Translations under genes and position numbers: made by a program
Shown: piece after piece, positions 38,328 to 46,702 of the stretch
How positions within the stretch are numbered: the stretch's first letter is position 1
How the letters are laid out: each line of letters starts with the position of its first letter
Notes under the pieces: model-generated
What the model was told of the DNA's origin: nothing
Seen by the model: only the letters and a program-made list of their open reading frames with translations
Database searches by the model: none
NCBI GenBank assembly: GCA_024280945.1
Contig: JAMXLO010000077.1
Location: 1 to 63,665 of the forward strand
Reading direction: 5' to 3'
DNA length: 63,665 bases
Source of the DNA: Acetobacteraceae bacterium
Lineage (GTDB): Bacteria > Pseudomonadota > Alphaproteobacteria > Acetobacterales > Acetobacteraceae

Positions 38328-39086
38328 ATGCGGATCGAATACCTGTATCGCTACCCGGTGAAGGGGCTGACGGCGGAGGCGCTCGAGGTGGCGGAGGTGG
38401 AGGAGGGCGGCTGCATCCCCTGGGATCGCGCCTTTGCTCTGGCGCAGGGCGACGCCTTGTTCGACGCGGACCAACCGCAATGGCTGCAGAAGACCAACTT
38501 CATGTGCCAGATGACGAGCGCCGGCATCGCCGCTCTGTTCTCGTTCTTCGAGCCCCGCACCGGTATGCTGGCCATTCGCGCACCGGATGGTGCCGCCGTG
38601 GTGGAGAACGCGCTGACCGAGGCTGGACGCGAGCGGATCGGCGCCTTCCTGAGTGGTTTCCTGGGCAAGGAGGCGCGCGGCCAGCCGCGGTTCCATTACG
38701 TGCCGGGCCACAGCTTCTGCGACCAGCGCCGCAAGGTCGTCAGCCTGATCAACCTTGCCAGCCTGCGCGACTACGAGGCGAGGATCGGTGCGCGGCGCCA
38801 TCGTCGGCGGTTCCGCGCCAACGTCTGGTTCAGCGGTGCGTCGGCCTGGAGCGAGCGCTCCTGGGTGGGCCAGCAGCTGCAGGTGGGGGGCGCGGTGCTG
38901 CGGGTGACGAAGCCAATCACTCGATGCGCCGCGACGGAGGTTAACCCCGAAACGGCGAAACGCGATGCGAAGCCGCTGGACGAGCTCCGCCAGCTATATG
39001 GCCATGTGGAACTCGGTGTGCATGCCGAGGTGGTCGAGGGCGGAAGGTTCGCCGTCGGCGACGCGATCGAGCTCCTGCCGGAATAG
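38328..39086 (+). CDS. MOSC domain protein with N-terminal beta-barrel
   Basis: 252 aa. The N-terminal MOSC_N barrel (MRIEYLYRYPVKGLTAEALE, GGCIPWDRAFAL) and the MOSC domain with VVSLINLASL, FRANVWF and the Cys-containing TKPITRCAATEVNPET are present. MOSC proteins carry sulfur or bind molybdopterin; the conserved Cys in ITRC is the putative sulfur site. Divergent from clpB. Role unknown, but molybdoenzymes occur elsewhere in the window. Confidence 0.9.
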   Translation: MRIEYLYRYPVKGLTAEALEVAEVEEGGCIPWDRAFALAQGDALFDADQPQWLQKTNFMCQMTSAGIAALFSFFEPRTGMLAIRAPDGAAVVENALTEAGRERIGAFLSGFLGKEARGQPRFHYVPGHSFCDQRRKVVSLINLASLRDYEARIGARRHRRRFRANVWFSGASAWSERSWVGQQLQVGGAVLRVTKPITRCAATEVNPETAKRDAKPLDELRQLYGHVELGVHAEVVEGGRFAVGDAIELLPE

Positions 39087-39269
39087 CCGGCCGGGACGAA
39101 GGCTTGGCCGGTCTCGATTGCCCGAACCCCGCCATCGGTGGAGCGCGAATCACACGCCCTCGCGTCATGGCTGGGTTTGTCCAGCCTTGCGTTCCGGGCG
39201 CGCCAAAGACGCGGATGGCCGCCACAATGGTGGCCATGACGTTGTGTCGCGTTTCAATGATTCTGGGTA

Positions 39270-40082
39270 CTAGACCGGTGATGATGGCGGAAATGACGGA
39301 CGGCGTTTTTCCTTGTGCGAGGCCAGACCCTCATTCGCCTCGGGACCGCTAAATCCCATGAACTCCAGCGCCAGCGAGGCGTCGAACGACGGTCCCGCCA
39401 TGCGCAGCCAGTTGTTCAGCGCATATTTCGTCCAGCGGATGGCGCTTTGCGCGCCTTCGGCGAGACGCGTGGCGATCTCCAGCGCTTTGGCATCCAGCTC
39501 TGCATCATCGACGGCCAGCGAGATCAGTCCGATCCGTTCGGCTTCGGCACCGGACACGGCGTCGCATAGCAGCAGGTAGTATTTCGCCTTCGCCAGTCCG
39601 CAGAGCAGCGGCCACACGATGACTGAGTGATCGCCAGCGGCGACGCCAAGCCGCGTGTGGCCGTCGATGATCCGCGCGTCCTTGCTGGCGATCGACACGT
39701 CGGCAAGCAGTCCGCACACCAGACCCGCGCCGACCGCCGGGCCGCGCATCGCGCTCACCACGGGCTTCGAGCAGTTGATGATGTTGTAGACGAGATCGCG
39801 AGCCTCTTTCCAAACGCGGGCAAGGGCGTCGAAGTCGGCCATGATCTGCTCGATCATCGCGAAGTCACCACCGGCGGAGAAGGCGCGGCCGGCGCCGGTG
39901 ATGATGACTGCATTCACGTCCTGGTCGGCGTCGATATCGCGCCAGACATCCCCCAGCTCGCGATGCATCACCGCATCGACCGGGTTTGGTCGCTCCTGTC
40001 CTTCGCCCATCGTGATGCGCAGCACGCGCGGGTGGGGTCGATCGAAGCTCAATCGGGTGTAGTTGGCATAGCGGTCGGGCAT
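39270..40082 (-). CDS. Enoyl-CoA hydratase/isomerase family protein
   Basis: 270 aa of the crotonase fold. The oxyanion-hole segment is [19 protein letters not shown], followed by [29 protein letters not shown] and [43 protein letters not shown]. The second acidic residue typical of hydratases is not clearly conserved (GVAAGDH), so the reaction may be a different crotonase type. A 9-base gap separates it from the COQ9 gene on the same strand. Confidence 0.88.
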   Translation of the reverse strand: MPDRYANYTRLSFDRPHPRVLRITMGEGQERPNPVDAVMHRELGDVWRDIDADQDVNAVIITGAGRAFSAGGDFAMIEQIMADFDALARVWKEARDLVYNIINCSKPVVSAMRGPAVGAGLVCGLLADVSIASKDARIIDGHTRLGVAAGDHSVIVWPLLCGLAKAKYYLLLCDAVSGAEAERIGLISLAVDDAELDAKALEIATRLAEGAQSAIRWTKYALNNWLRMAGPSFDASLALEFMGFSGPEANEGLASHKEKRRPSFPPSSPV

Positions 40083-40091
40083 CAGCGCTCC

Positions 40092-40700
40092 TCAGGCGGG
40101 CCGCAGCTTGCCGATGACTTCTTCGGCACGACGGCGCATCGAACCGATCCGTCCCACACCGGCAAGCCGGCGGTCGAGGAAGGCCAGCGTTGCGGCATCA
40201 TCCTCGCTGCTGTCGCGCAGCCAATAGAGCAAGGTCGAAGTCCATACCGCAGCGAGGATCGCCCGCTTGGTGTACCAACTGAAGTCGACGGAGCGGTCGC
40301 CAGCGGCATGCCAGATCGTATCGACGGTGCGGCCCGTCAGGGTCACCGCGAGCCGCGCATGCCCTGGAAGCGCCAGTTGCGCCAACGCACGGCGTATCGC
40401 CTCCTTGTGTCGCCGGTTCTGTTCCAGCCGAAGCGCGACAACCGAACGCACCCGCCGGTGCAGGGGCAATGCAGGATCGAGCGAGGCAGCCGCCTGCTCC
40501 ATCTGGCGGTCTGCCCAGTCGCAGAACGCTTCGATCATGTCGCCGGCACCACGTGGGAACAACAGTGCCGCGTCGTCGGGTGAGACCCCGATCCCCGACA
40601 GGCCATGGCGCAGCGCCCGGTAGGTCCAGCCATCGAACGGAACATGCGGGAGCATCGCTGCGATCGCGGCGTCCCGCTCCGCGCTGCGCTCCGGCGGCAT
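40092..40700 (-). CDS. COQ9 family protein (rpsU-divergent type)
   Basis: 202 aa; the ATG at 40700 overlaps the def stop (TGATG). The C-terminal part has the COQ9 lipid-binding helix pattern DFSWYTKRAILAAVWTSTLLYWLRDSSEDDAATLAFLDRRLA. COQ9 binds isoprenoid lipids and supports ubiquinone hydroxylation. Bacterial members lie opposite rpsU, as here, with def between them. Confidence 0.9.
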   Translation of the reverse strand: MPPERSAERDAAIAAMLPHVPFDGWTYRALRHGLSGIGVSPDDAALLFPRGAGDMIEAFCDWADRQMEQAAASLDPALPLHRRVRSVVALRLEQNRRHKEAIRRALAQLALPGHARLAVTLTGRTVDTIWHAAGDRSVDFSWYTKRAILAAVWTSTLLYWLRDSSEDDAATLAFLDRRLAGVGRIGSMRRRAEEVIGKLRPA

Positions 40701-41242
40701 CAGCCGGCCTGTCGCGCCGCTGCGGCGCGGGCCAATTCCTCGGTGAAGCCGAACAGCGAGAAATCCTTCATCCGCATCGGGTACAGGATGCCATTGAGAT
40801 GATCGAACTCGTGCTGCACCACGCCGGCGTGGAAGCCGGACACCTCGCGCTCGACCACAGTGCCGTCGCAGTCGACACCGCGATAGCGGACGCGCGGGGC
40901 ACGGGGCACGGCCGCGCGCAGGCCCGGAATCGACAAGCACCCTTCCCAGCGCAGGACCCGCTCATCGGTCAGCAGTTCAACCTCTGGGTTGATGACGACA
41001 GTGTTGCCAACAGGGACGTCGTCGGCGTCCTCCAGGCCGCGCGCCTCGGCAACCCGAAACACAAACAGACGCAGCGGCACGTACACCTGGGGAGCGGCGA
41101 GGCCGGCGCCGGAGGCGTCCTCCATGGTCTCCATCATGTCGGCGACCAGGCGGCGGATCTCGGGCGCTCCCGGGTCTGTCACTGGCTCGCAATTCTGCAA
41201 CAGGATGGGATGACCCATGCGCGCTATCTTCAAAATCGCCAT
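40700..41242 (-). CDS. def: Peptide deformylase
   Basis: 180 aa from ATG at 41242. All three motifs are present: GAGLAAPQ (45-52), EGCLS (100-104, metal ligand Cys102) and HEFDH (144-148). It removes the formyl group from nascent proteins using Fe2+. It is coupled to the COQ9 gene. E. coli def is paired with fmt, so this location suggests a second deformylase copy, an inference. Confidence 0.95.
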   Translation of the reverse strand: MAILKIARMGHPILLQNCEPVTDPGAPEIRRLVADMMETMEDASGAGLAAPQVYVPLRLFVFRVAEARGLEDADDVPVGNTVVINPEVELLTDERVLRWEGCLSIPGLRAAVPRAPRVRYRGVDCDGTVVEREVSGFHAGVVQHEFDHLNGILYPMRMKDFSLFGFTEELARAAAARQAG

Positions 41243-41326
41243 GTGGCCTCCAGATTCACTGCGTGATATAGGGCGCGTCCCCGATCGGCGGGGAATGACC
41301 ACAGGAGAGAAGGAGAAGGCGGCCAA

Positions 41327-41530
41327 GTGCAAGTGCTCGTTCGCGACAACAACGTCGACCAGGCGCTGAAGGCGCTCAAGAAAAAGATGCAACGGGAGGG
41401 GATTTTCCGCGAGATGAAGCTTCGGCGGCACTACGAAAAGCCGTCAGAGCGGCGGGCCCGAGAGGCGGCCGAGGCAGTGCGGCGCGCACGCAAGCTTGAG
41501 CGCAAGCGCCTGGAACGCGAAGGTTTCTGA
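41327..41530 (+). CDS. rpsU: 30S ribosomal protein S21
   Basis: 67 aa from GTG at 41327 with AGGAGAAGG upstream: [20 protein letters not shown] followed by [20 protein letters not shown] and an Arg-rich tail, the typical bS21 pattern. Divergent from def. Confidence 0.97.
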   Translation: MQVLVRDNNVDQALKALKKKMQREGIFREMKLRRHYEKPSERRAREAAEAVRRARKLERKRLEREGF

Positions 41531-41682
41531 TACCAATCGTCCAGCGGTAGACAAAGCGCCTGCAGGATCAAGGGGCGCTGGCGGTGTCCAGCTTTGCGCA
41601 GTCCGGCGCAATGCGAGAGCTGCCTGAGATGCGCGGGTCCGTCGGGGGGGTCGCGCCGGCCTCCGGACCCTAGGAGGACAGT

Positions 41683-41711
41683 CTGGTCAGAACTCGGCAA
41701 TTGGACTAAGG
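41683..41711 (+). promoter_or_regulatory. Candidate MocR operator direct repeats
   Basis: Two related decamers, CTGGTCAGAA (41683) and TTGGACTAAG (41701), start 18 bases apart just upstream of the MocR-type gene. They resemble the CTGGACYTAA direct repeats bound by the MocR regulator TauR. An autoregulatory site is inferred. Confidence 0.35.
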
Positions 41712-41728
41712 TCCCTGACGAGTTCGCC

Positions 41729-43156
41729 ATGTTCATTACAGACCAAACTCGCCAACAGGCAGTATTCGACCGGCTGCGCAAAGGCATCCTGGCTGGTGCC
41801 TTGCCGGCGGGTGCACGCTTGCCGCCGACACGTGCGCTCGCCAGCGAGCTGGGAGTGGCCAGACAGACGGTAGTGCTGGCCTATGAGCGGCTGGCAGCCG
41901 AGGGGTATGTGCGAGCCCGCACCGGCAGCGGCACGTTCGTCGCTCCGGACCTACCGGACGCGGCGCCCGGTCCGGCGGTGCCAGCACCCACCGCGGCAAG
42001 TCCACTATCGCGGCGCGGCCAACGGCTGGCGACGGTGCCAGCTTCCGCGGCGCCGCGTGACGCGGGGGTCGGGACCTTGCTGGCCGGAGGCCTCCCGGCA
42101 GCCGACCTGTTCCCCAAAGACGCGTGGACTCGTTGTGCGGCCCGGGTGCTGAAATCGCTGTCGAGCGACCTGACCGGCTACCCGCCACCGCAGGGGCTCG
42201 AGGAGCTGCGCGCGCAGATCGCTGCACATCTCGCCGCTACGCGCGGTCTGCTTGCCGATCCCGGCAACATCGTGGTTACCGCCGGCACCCAGCAGGCGCT
42301 GCGAATCGCCGCTGAACTGCTGTTGGACCCTGACGATACTGTGTGGGTGGAGGACCCCGGTTATATCGCCGGCCGGGGCGCGTTGCTCGCTGCCGGCGCA
42401 AAGCCGGTGCCGGTTCCAAGCGACGCGGAGGGCCTGGACGTCGCTGCCGGAATCGAGCGTGCACCGAATGCGCGTTTGGCGCTGGTCGCCCCGTCGCATG
42501 CCACGCCTCTCGGTGGCGCGCTGCCAGTGGCGCAACGGCTTGCTCTGTTGGACTGGGCCGGCAAGGCAAATGCCTGGATTCTCGAGGATGATTGCGATTC
42601 GGAATTCCGCTGGAGCGGGCATCCGCTGCCGCCGCTGGCCACACTCGATCGCGCGGGCCGCGTGATCTATTGCGGCACGTTCAGCAAGACATTGGCCCCG
42701 GCATTGCGGCTCGGCTTTGCGGTGGTGCCGGCTCCGCTGGTCGCGGCGTTTGTGCGGCTGGGCACGCTGATGGACCGCGGCATTGATGCGCTGAACCAGG
42801 CGGTCCTGGCCGAGTTCATGCGGCAGGGGTTGCTGGCGCCACACGTCCGCAGGATGCGGACCGAGTATGCCCGCCGCCGCGCTGCATTGCTTGCCGCGAT
42901 CACACAACACGCGCCGTCGGTTGCGCCGATCCCGGCGCCAGGCGGGCTGCATATGGTCGGCCGCCTGCCAGACGGGATGGACGAAGCGGCCGCGGTTCGG
43001 GCTTGCCGTGCACGCGGTCTGGCCGTGTCGCCGTTGGCCGCCTATTTCGCCGGTCCGCCACGCATGGCCGGTCTGGTCATGGGTTTTGCCGGTACGCCGA
43101 CCGCGCTCGCGGCGCATGCCGCGCGGCGGCTCGAAGCGGCGCTGCAGTCGGGCTAG
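41729..43156 (+). CDS. MocR-type GntR/aminotransferase transcriptional regulator
   Basis: 475 aa from ATG at 41729. An N-terminal GntR winged helix (LPPTRALASELGVARQTVVLAYERLAAEGYV) is fused to a fold-type I aminotransferase domain with the PLP lysine in CGTFSKTLAPALRLGF. Such regulators sense PLP or an amino compound and usually control adjacent metabolic genes and themselves; none is adjacent here. The stop codon TAG lies in the CTAG that begins a palindromic element at 43153, so its native C-terminus may have been altered. Confidence 0.92.
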   Translation: MFITDQTRQQAVFDRLRKGILAGALPAGARLPPTRALASELGVARQTVVLAYERLAAEGYVRARTGSGTFVAPDLPDAAPGPAVPAPTAASPLSRRGQRLATVPASAAPRDAGVGTLLAGGLPAADLFPKDAWTRCAARVLKSLSSDLTGYPPPQGLEELRAQIAAHLAATRGLLADPGNIVVTAGTQQALRIAAELLLDPDDTVWVEDPGYIAGRGALLAAGAKPVPVPSDAEGLDVAAGIERAPNARLALVAPSHATPLGGALPVAQRLALLDWAGKANAWILEDDCDSEFRWSGHPLPPLATLDRAGRVIYCGTFSKTLAPALRLGFAVVPAPLVAAFVRLGTLMDRGIDALNQAVLAEFMRQGLLAPHVRRMRTEYARRRAALLAAITQHAPSVAPIPAPGGLHMVGRLPDGMDEAAAVRACRARGLAVSPLAAYFAGPPRMAGLVMGFAGTPTALAAHAARRLEAALQSG

Positions 43157-43227
43157 TGTCCCGCTTCGGAAGTCCGTCACAGTGTGGTTCCGCCAGATAC
43201 GGACTTCCGAATCGATGAGGACACTAG
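43153..43227. repeat. Palindromic element 1 (MITE/REP-like, CTAG ends)
   Basis: 75 bases bounded by CTAG. Outer arms CTAGTGTCC/GGACACTAG (9 bases) and inner arms TTCGGAAGTCCGT/ACGGACTTCCGAA (13 bases) are perfect complements, separated by small unpaired parts of 3 and 7 bases. The loop includes GTGTGGTTCCG, which recurs at the start of element 2. Confidence 0.8.
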
Positions 43228-43240
43228 CAAACCATTGATT

Positions 43241-43318
43241 CTAGTGTGGTTCCTGGTTCCGAAGTCCGCTACGGCGGCTGATCCACAAAGGCGGCGGACT
43301 TCGGAACCGCCACACTAG
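43241..43318. repeat. Palindromic element 2 (MITE/REP-like, CTAG ends)
   Basis: 78 bases bounded by CTAG. Arms CTAGTGTGG/CCACACTAG and GGTTCCGAAGTCCGC/GCGGACTTCGGAACC are perfect complements, with bulges of 5 and 1 bases and a 24-base loop. It starts 13 bases after element 1 and is related to it in both arms, suggesting a mobile or amplified repeat family. Confidence 0.8.
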
Positions 43319-43354
43319 AGCCGGACGAGCGCAGGCAGATGCGCCATCCGGCTC
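43318..43354. terminator. Candidate hairpin downstream of pheA
   Basis: Arms GAGCCGGA and TCCGGCTC around a 21-base loop that itself can pair (GCGC). It lies 60 bases past the pheA stop on the minus strand and abuts element 2. No U-tract is visible. Confidence 0.4.
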
Positions 43355-43413
43355 CAGCTCATTGTTCAGCGCGTGATCCAGATCTCCGGCGATTCCACTT
43401 CGATCGTCGCGCT

Positions 43414-44259
43414 TTAGTTGGCCTGTTCCAGCCGAAATGGTGCGGCAGGGTAGACCCCGAGCACCCGCACCTCTGAAGAAAAAAACGATAATTCCTCCAG
43501 CGCGCGCCGCAGGCCCGGCTGTTCGGGATGGCCGTCGGCGTCGCACAGGAACTGCGTCGCGACGAAATGGCCGCCCAGCATGTAGCTTTCCAATTTGGTC
43601 ATGTTGACCCCGTTGGTCGCAAAGCCGCCCAGCGCCTTGTACAAGGCGGCCGGCACGTTCCTGACGCGGAACACGAACGTCGTCATCAGGTTGGGCTGCT
43701 CAGGGTCTGGGGTGCGTGCCTCGCGCGCCATCACGTAGAAGCGGGTCGTGTTGTGGGTGGCGTCCTCGACGTTTGCGGCCAGGATCTCGAGGCCATAGAT
43801 CTCCGCGGCCAGGGCGGAGGCGATCGCCGCCTCTTCCTTGCGCTTCCATTCCGCTACCAGTTGGGCGGCACCGGCGGTGTCCGCCTGCACCACCGGCGTC
43901 AGCCCGAGGCGGCGGAGGCTGTGGCGCACCTGTCCGAGTGCCACGGTGTGCGAGTGCGCCCGCCGCAGGTCACGGAGTGCGGCGCCCTTCACGCCGAGGA
44001 GGCAGTGCTCGACGCGATGGAAGTGCTCGCCGATGACGAACAGGCCGGATTCGGGCAGCAGGTGGTGGATGTCCGGCACCCGGCCGGCGAGGCTGTTCTC
44101 GCACGGCAGCATGGCGAGGTTGGCGTTCCCTTCGCGTACCGCGTCCATCGCCGACTCGAACGATTCGCAGGGCACGGTCGCCATGTCGGGATAGGCGACG
44201 CGGCAGGCCAGGTCGGAATAGGCACCAGGCAAGCCCTGAAAGGCGATCTTTGCGACCAT
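43414..44259 (-). CDS. pheA: Prephenate dehydratase
   Basis: 281 aa from ATG at 44259. The catalytic domain starts IAFQGLPGAYSDLA, contains LPCENSLAGRV and the catalytic NTTRFYVM, and is followed by an ACT regulatory domain (TTFVFRVRNVPAALYKALGGFATNGVNMTKLESYML). The usual Phe-binding ESRP is ESYM here, a form I recall from other alphaproteobacterial enzymes. It converts prephenate to phenylpyruvate and carries no chorismate mutase domain. It follows kdsB by 7 bases in one operon. Confidence 0.95.
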   Translation of the reverse strand: MVAKIAFQGLPGAYSDLACRVAYPDMATVPCESFESAMDAVREGNANLAMLPCENSLAGRVPDIHHLLPESGLFVIGEHFHRVEHCLLGVKGAALRDLRRAHSHTVALGQVRHSLRRLGLTPVVQADTAGAAQLVAEWKRKEEAAIASALAAEIYGLEILAANVEDATHNTTRFYVMAREARTPDPEQPNLMTTFVFRVRNVPAALYKALGGFATNGVNMTKLESYMLGGHFVATQFLCDADGHPEQPGLRRALEELSFFSSEVRVLGVYPAAPFRLEQAN

Positions 44260-44266
44260 ACCGTCC

Positions 44267-44998
44267 TCAACGTCCCAGCAGGCGGCGTGCCCGTTCCAGG
44301 TCCTCCGGCGTGTCGACGCCGAACAGCCCGTGGTCGATACGTGCACACGCGATCCGCATGCCCGCCTCCAGCGCCCGCAGTTGCTCGAGTTGTTCCCGGA
44401 CCTCCAAGGGAGACGGCGGCAACGCAACGTAGCGTTCAAGGGCGATACGCCGGTAGGCGTAGATGCCGACATGGTGCCAACGCGGCCCATCGCCCCACGG
44501 GATCGGCTGCCGCGAAAAATACAGTGCCGGAGCCACCGACTGTCCTTCGGCGAACGCGCAGGCCGCTTTGACGAACGACTCGGTGTTCGCCTCTTGTTCG
44601 GAAGCGATCGGCAGCACCAGCGTCCCGATGTCGCAGGCGGGATCGTTCAACGGGGCCATCACCGGGCGCAATTGCGCCACAGTGATCGTCGGCACGTCAC
44701 CTTGCAGGTTGACCACCACATCATGGCGTCCGTCTGGGTCCAGTTCCGCCAACGCTGCAAACACCCGGTCGGAGCCGGATGGCAGATCGGGATGGGTCAG
44801 CACCGCTCGTCCGCCGGCCGCGCGTACCGCATCTGCGATTACCATGTCGCCGCATGCGACAGCGACCGGACCGAGGTCAGCGTCCCAACCACGCTCCAGC
44901 ACGTGCACGATCATCGGCTTGCCGTTTATGTCCGCCAGTGGCTTGCCGGGAAGTCGGGTGGAAGCCATGCGGGCAGGGATAATGACAATGGGGTTCAC
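44267..44998 (-). CDS. kdsB: 3-deoxy-manno-octulosonate cytidylyltransferase
   Basis: 243 aa. Nucleotide-binding IIPARMASTRLPGKPLADINGKPMI, LPSGSDRVFAALAELD, VVNLQGDVPTI and the C-terminal GVDTPEDLERAR are all typical. It activates Kdo as CMP-Kdo for lipopolysaccharide core assembly, confirming a Gram-negative envelope. Divergent from cycM. Confidence 0.96.
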   Translation of the reverse strand: MNPIVIIPARMASTRLPGKPLADINGKPMIVHVLERGWDADLGPVAVACGDMVIADAVRAAGGRAVLTHPDLPSGSDRVFAALAELDPDGRHDVVVNLQGDVPTITVAQLRPVMAPLNDPACDIGTLVLPIASEQEANTESFVKAACAFAEGQSVAPALYFSRQPIPWGDGPRWHHVGIYAYRRIALERYVALPPSPLEVREQLEQLRALEAGMRIACARIDHGLFGVDTPEDLERARRLLGR

Positions 44999-45127
44999 GG
45001 GGGGTTCACGGGTTGATGGGCTTAGGCCGAGTCCCTATGGTGCCGCGCACCTTATGGAGGCGAACGGCCGCGTGCAACGTGGTGCCGGTGCCTTCGTGCG
45101 CTTGCTTGGACGGAGAAGTCACGTCGT

Positions 45128-45847
45128 ATGGACAGCATGGAAGTCAACAAGGGAATCGCCGCGATCCTGATCGCCGGCATCCTGTTCTTTCTCACTGGCC
45201 TGATCGGTGACTCCCTGGTGCGCGAGCGGCTGCCCGAGAAGCCAGCACTGGCGATTGCCGCCGCTCCCGCCGCGGGCGGTGGTGGAGAGGCCAAGCCGGC
45301 AGGACCAGGACCGATCGAGCCGTTGCTCGCAAGCGCCAATGTGCAGGACGGTGAACAGTACGCGAAAAAGGTCTGCGTCGCGTGCCACACCTTCAACAAG
45401 GGCGGCAAGCCTGGCGTGGGCCCGAACCTGTATGGCGTCGTTGGCGGACCCCATGACCACGAAGAGGGGTTCAACTATTCGCCGGCCATGCAGAAGTTCA
45501 AAGGTCAGCCTTGGACTTTCGATGCGCTGAACCAGTGGCTTTACAAGCCGAGTGCCTATGCTCAGGGTACTCGGATGTCGTTTGCCGGCATCACCAGCGA
45601 CAAGCAGCGGGCCGATGTGATCGCCTACCTGCGCTCGTTGTCCGATAGCCCGGTGCCGTTGCCATCACCGCAGGAAGCGAAGGCGCCAGCGGCGGCGCCT
45701 GCTCCTGGTGCTGCGGCGGGGACGGGAGCTCCTCAGCCAAACGCACCCGAAGGATCGCCCAAACCAGCAGGTGCGCCGGGAAGTGGACCGCCAGCCGGCG
45801 GTTCGGCTTCCGCTCCGGCGGCACCGCCGGCGGCGCCGAAGCAATAG
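45128..45847 (+). CDS. cycM: Membrane-anchored class I cytochrome c (CycM-like)
   Basis: 239 aa. An N-terminal membrane anchor (IAAILIAGILFFLTGLIG, 10-27) is followed by a mono-heme domain with CVACH (83-87) and an axial Met150 in GTRMSFAGI, of the CycM/c552 type that links the bc1 complex to terminal oxidases. The last 65 residues are a Pro/Ala/Gly-rich tail that is not part of the fold. The divergent cycM // kdsB-pheA layout is a known alphaproteobacterial arrangement. Confidence 0.92.
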   Translation: MDSMEVNKGIAAILIAGILFFLTGLIGDSLVRERLPEKPALAIAAAPAAGGGGEAKPAGPGPIEPLLASANVQDGEQYAKKVCVACHTFNKGGKPGVGPNLYGVVGGPHDHEEGFNYSPAMQKFKGQPWTFDALNQWLYKPSAYAQGTRMSFAGITSDKQRADVIAYLRSLSDSPVPLPSPQEAKAPAAAPAPGAAAGTGAPQPNAPEGSPKPAGAPGSGPPAGGSASAPAAPPAAPKQ

Positions 45848-45860
45848 GCGAAGCGCGCAT

Positions 45861-46658
45861 TTGGCAGGCCATCCGCCGGTCTTGCACGAACTGGATCGGT
45901 TCATTGCAGGCGCTGAAGCTGCGGCTGACGTAGCGGGCGCCGTGGTGCGCCCGTTTTTCCGCAGCAGCCTCGCGGTGGATACCAAGACCGACCGCTCGCC
46001 GGTCACTATCGCCGACCGTAGCGCCGAACAGGCCATGCGAGCGGTGTTGTCTGAACGGTTCCCCGACCATGGCGTGCTGGGTGAGGAGTTCGGGTTGGAT
46101 CGCCCCCAGGCCACGCTGCGCTGGGTCTTGGATCCGATCGATGGGACCCGCGCTTTCGTCAGTGGCCGGCCGACATTCGGCACGTTGATCGCCCTACTCG
46201 ATGACGCAACGCCCGTGATCGGCGTGATCGACCAACCTGTAACACGGGAGCGCTGGATTGGTGCTGTGGGTCGTCGCACGGTTTTTCGAGGTCCGTACGG
46301 CGGGCGTCCTGGCTGTCGACCCTGCGTCTCATTGAGCCAGGCGGAGCTGTCCTGCACCAGTCCGGAGATGCTCGGACAGGATGAGGTGCGCTGGAGGCGG
46401 CTGTGTGCTGCGGTGCGGCGAAACTATTGGGGCGGCGACTGCTATGCACACGGGCTGCTGGCGCTTGGCCAGATCGACGTGATTGCCGAGTGCACGATGA
46501 AATTGTGGGACTGGGCAGCGCTGGTGCCGGTGGTGGAAGGCGCCGGCGGCCGGGTGACAGATTGGAGCGGGCAGGCGCTGCGCCCGGATGGTGACGGACG
46601 CGTGCTCTCTATCGGTGACCCGTCGCTGCTGCCGGAGATCGTCGCGTTGCTTACCTAG
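45861..46658 (+). CDS. hisN: Histidinol-phosphatase of the inositol monophosphatase family
   Basis: 265 aa from TTG at 45861 (TTG 45882 is an alternative; the longer frame is a shadow of cycM). Metal-binding motifs: GEEFG, WVLDPIDGTRAFVSGRPTFGTL and the C-terminal MKLWDWAALVPVVEGAGG. The DPIDGTRAF-SGRP variant fits the HisN branch rather than SuhB or CysQ, so the histidine-biosynthesis role is likely but not certain. Confidence 0.85.
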   Translation: MAGHPPVLHELDRFIAGAEAAADVAGAVVRPFFRSSLAVDTKTDRSPVTIADRSAEQAMRAVLSERFPDHGVLGEEFGLDRPQATLRWVLDPIDGTRAFVSGRPTFGTLIALLDDATPVIGVIDQPVTRERWIGAVGRRTVFRGPYGGRPGCRPCVSLSQAELSCTSPEMLGQDEVRWRRLCAAVRRNYWGGDCYAHGLLALGQIDVIAECTMKLWDWAALVPVVEGAGGRVTDWSGQALRPDGDGRVLSIGDPSLLPEIVALLT

Positions 46659-46702
46659 TCTTCAGTTGTCAGGAACTGATTGTCGGCACATGTTCGTGCG
46701 CC

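Noticed and set aside
43153-43318. CRISPR-like repeats
   Set aside because: Only two long palindromes with different sequences and a 13-base gap, no spacer pattern and no cas genes.
45001-45060. Short direct repeat of GGGGTTCACG before cycM
   Set aside because: Two short near-copies next to the kdsB start; too small to call a functional site.
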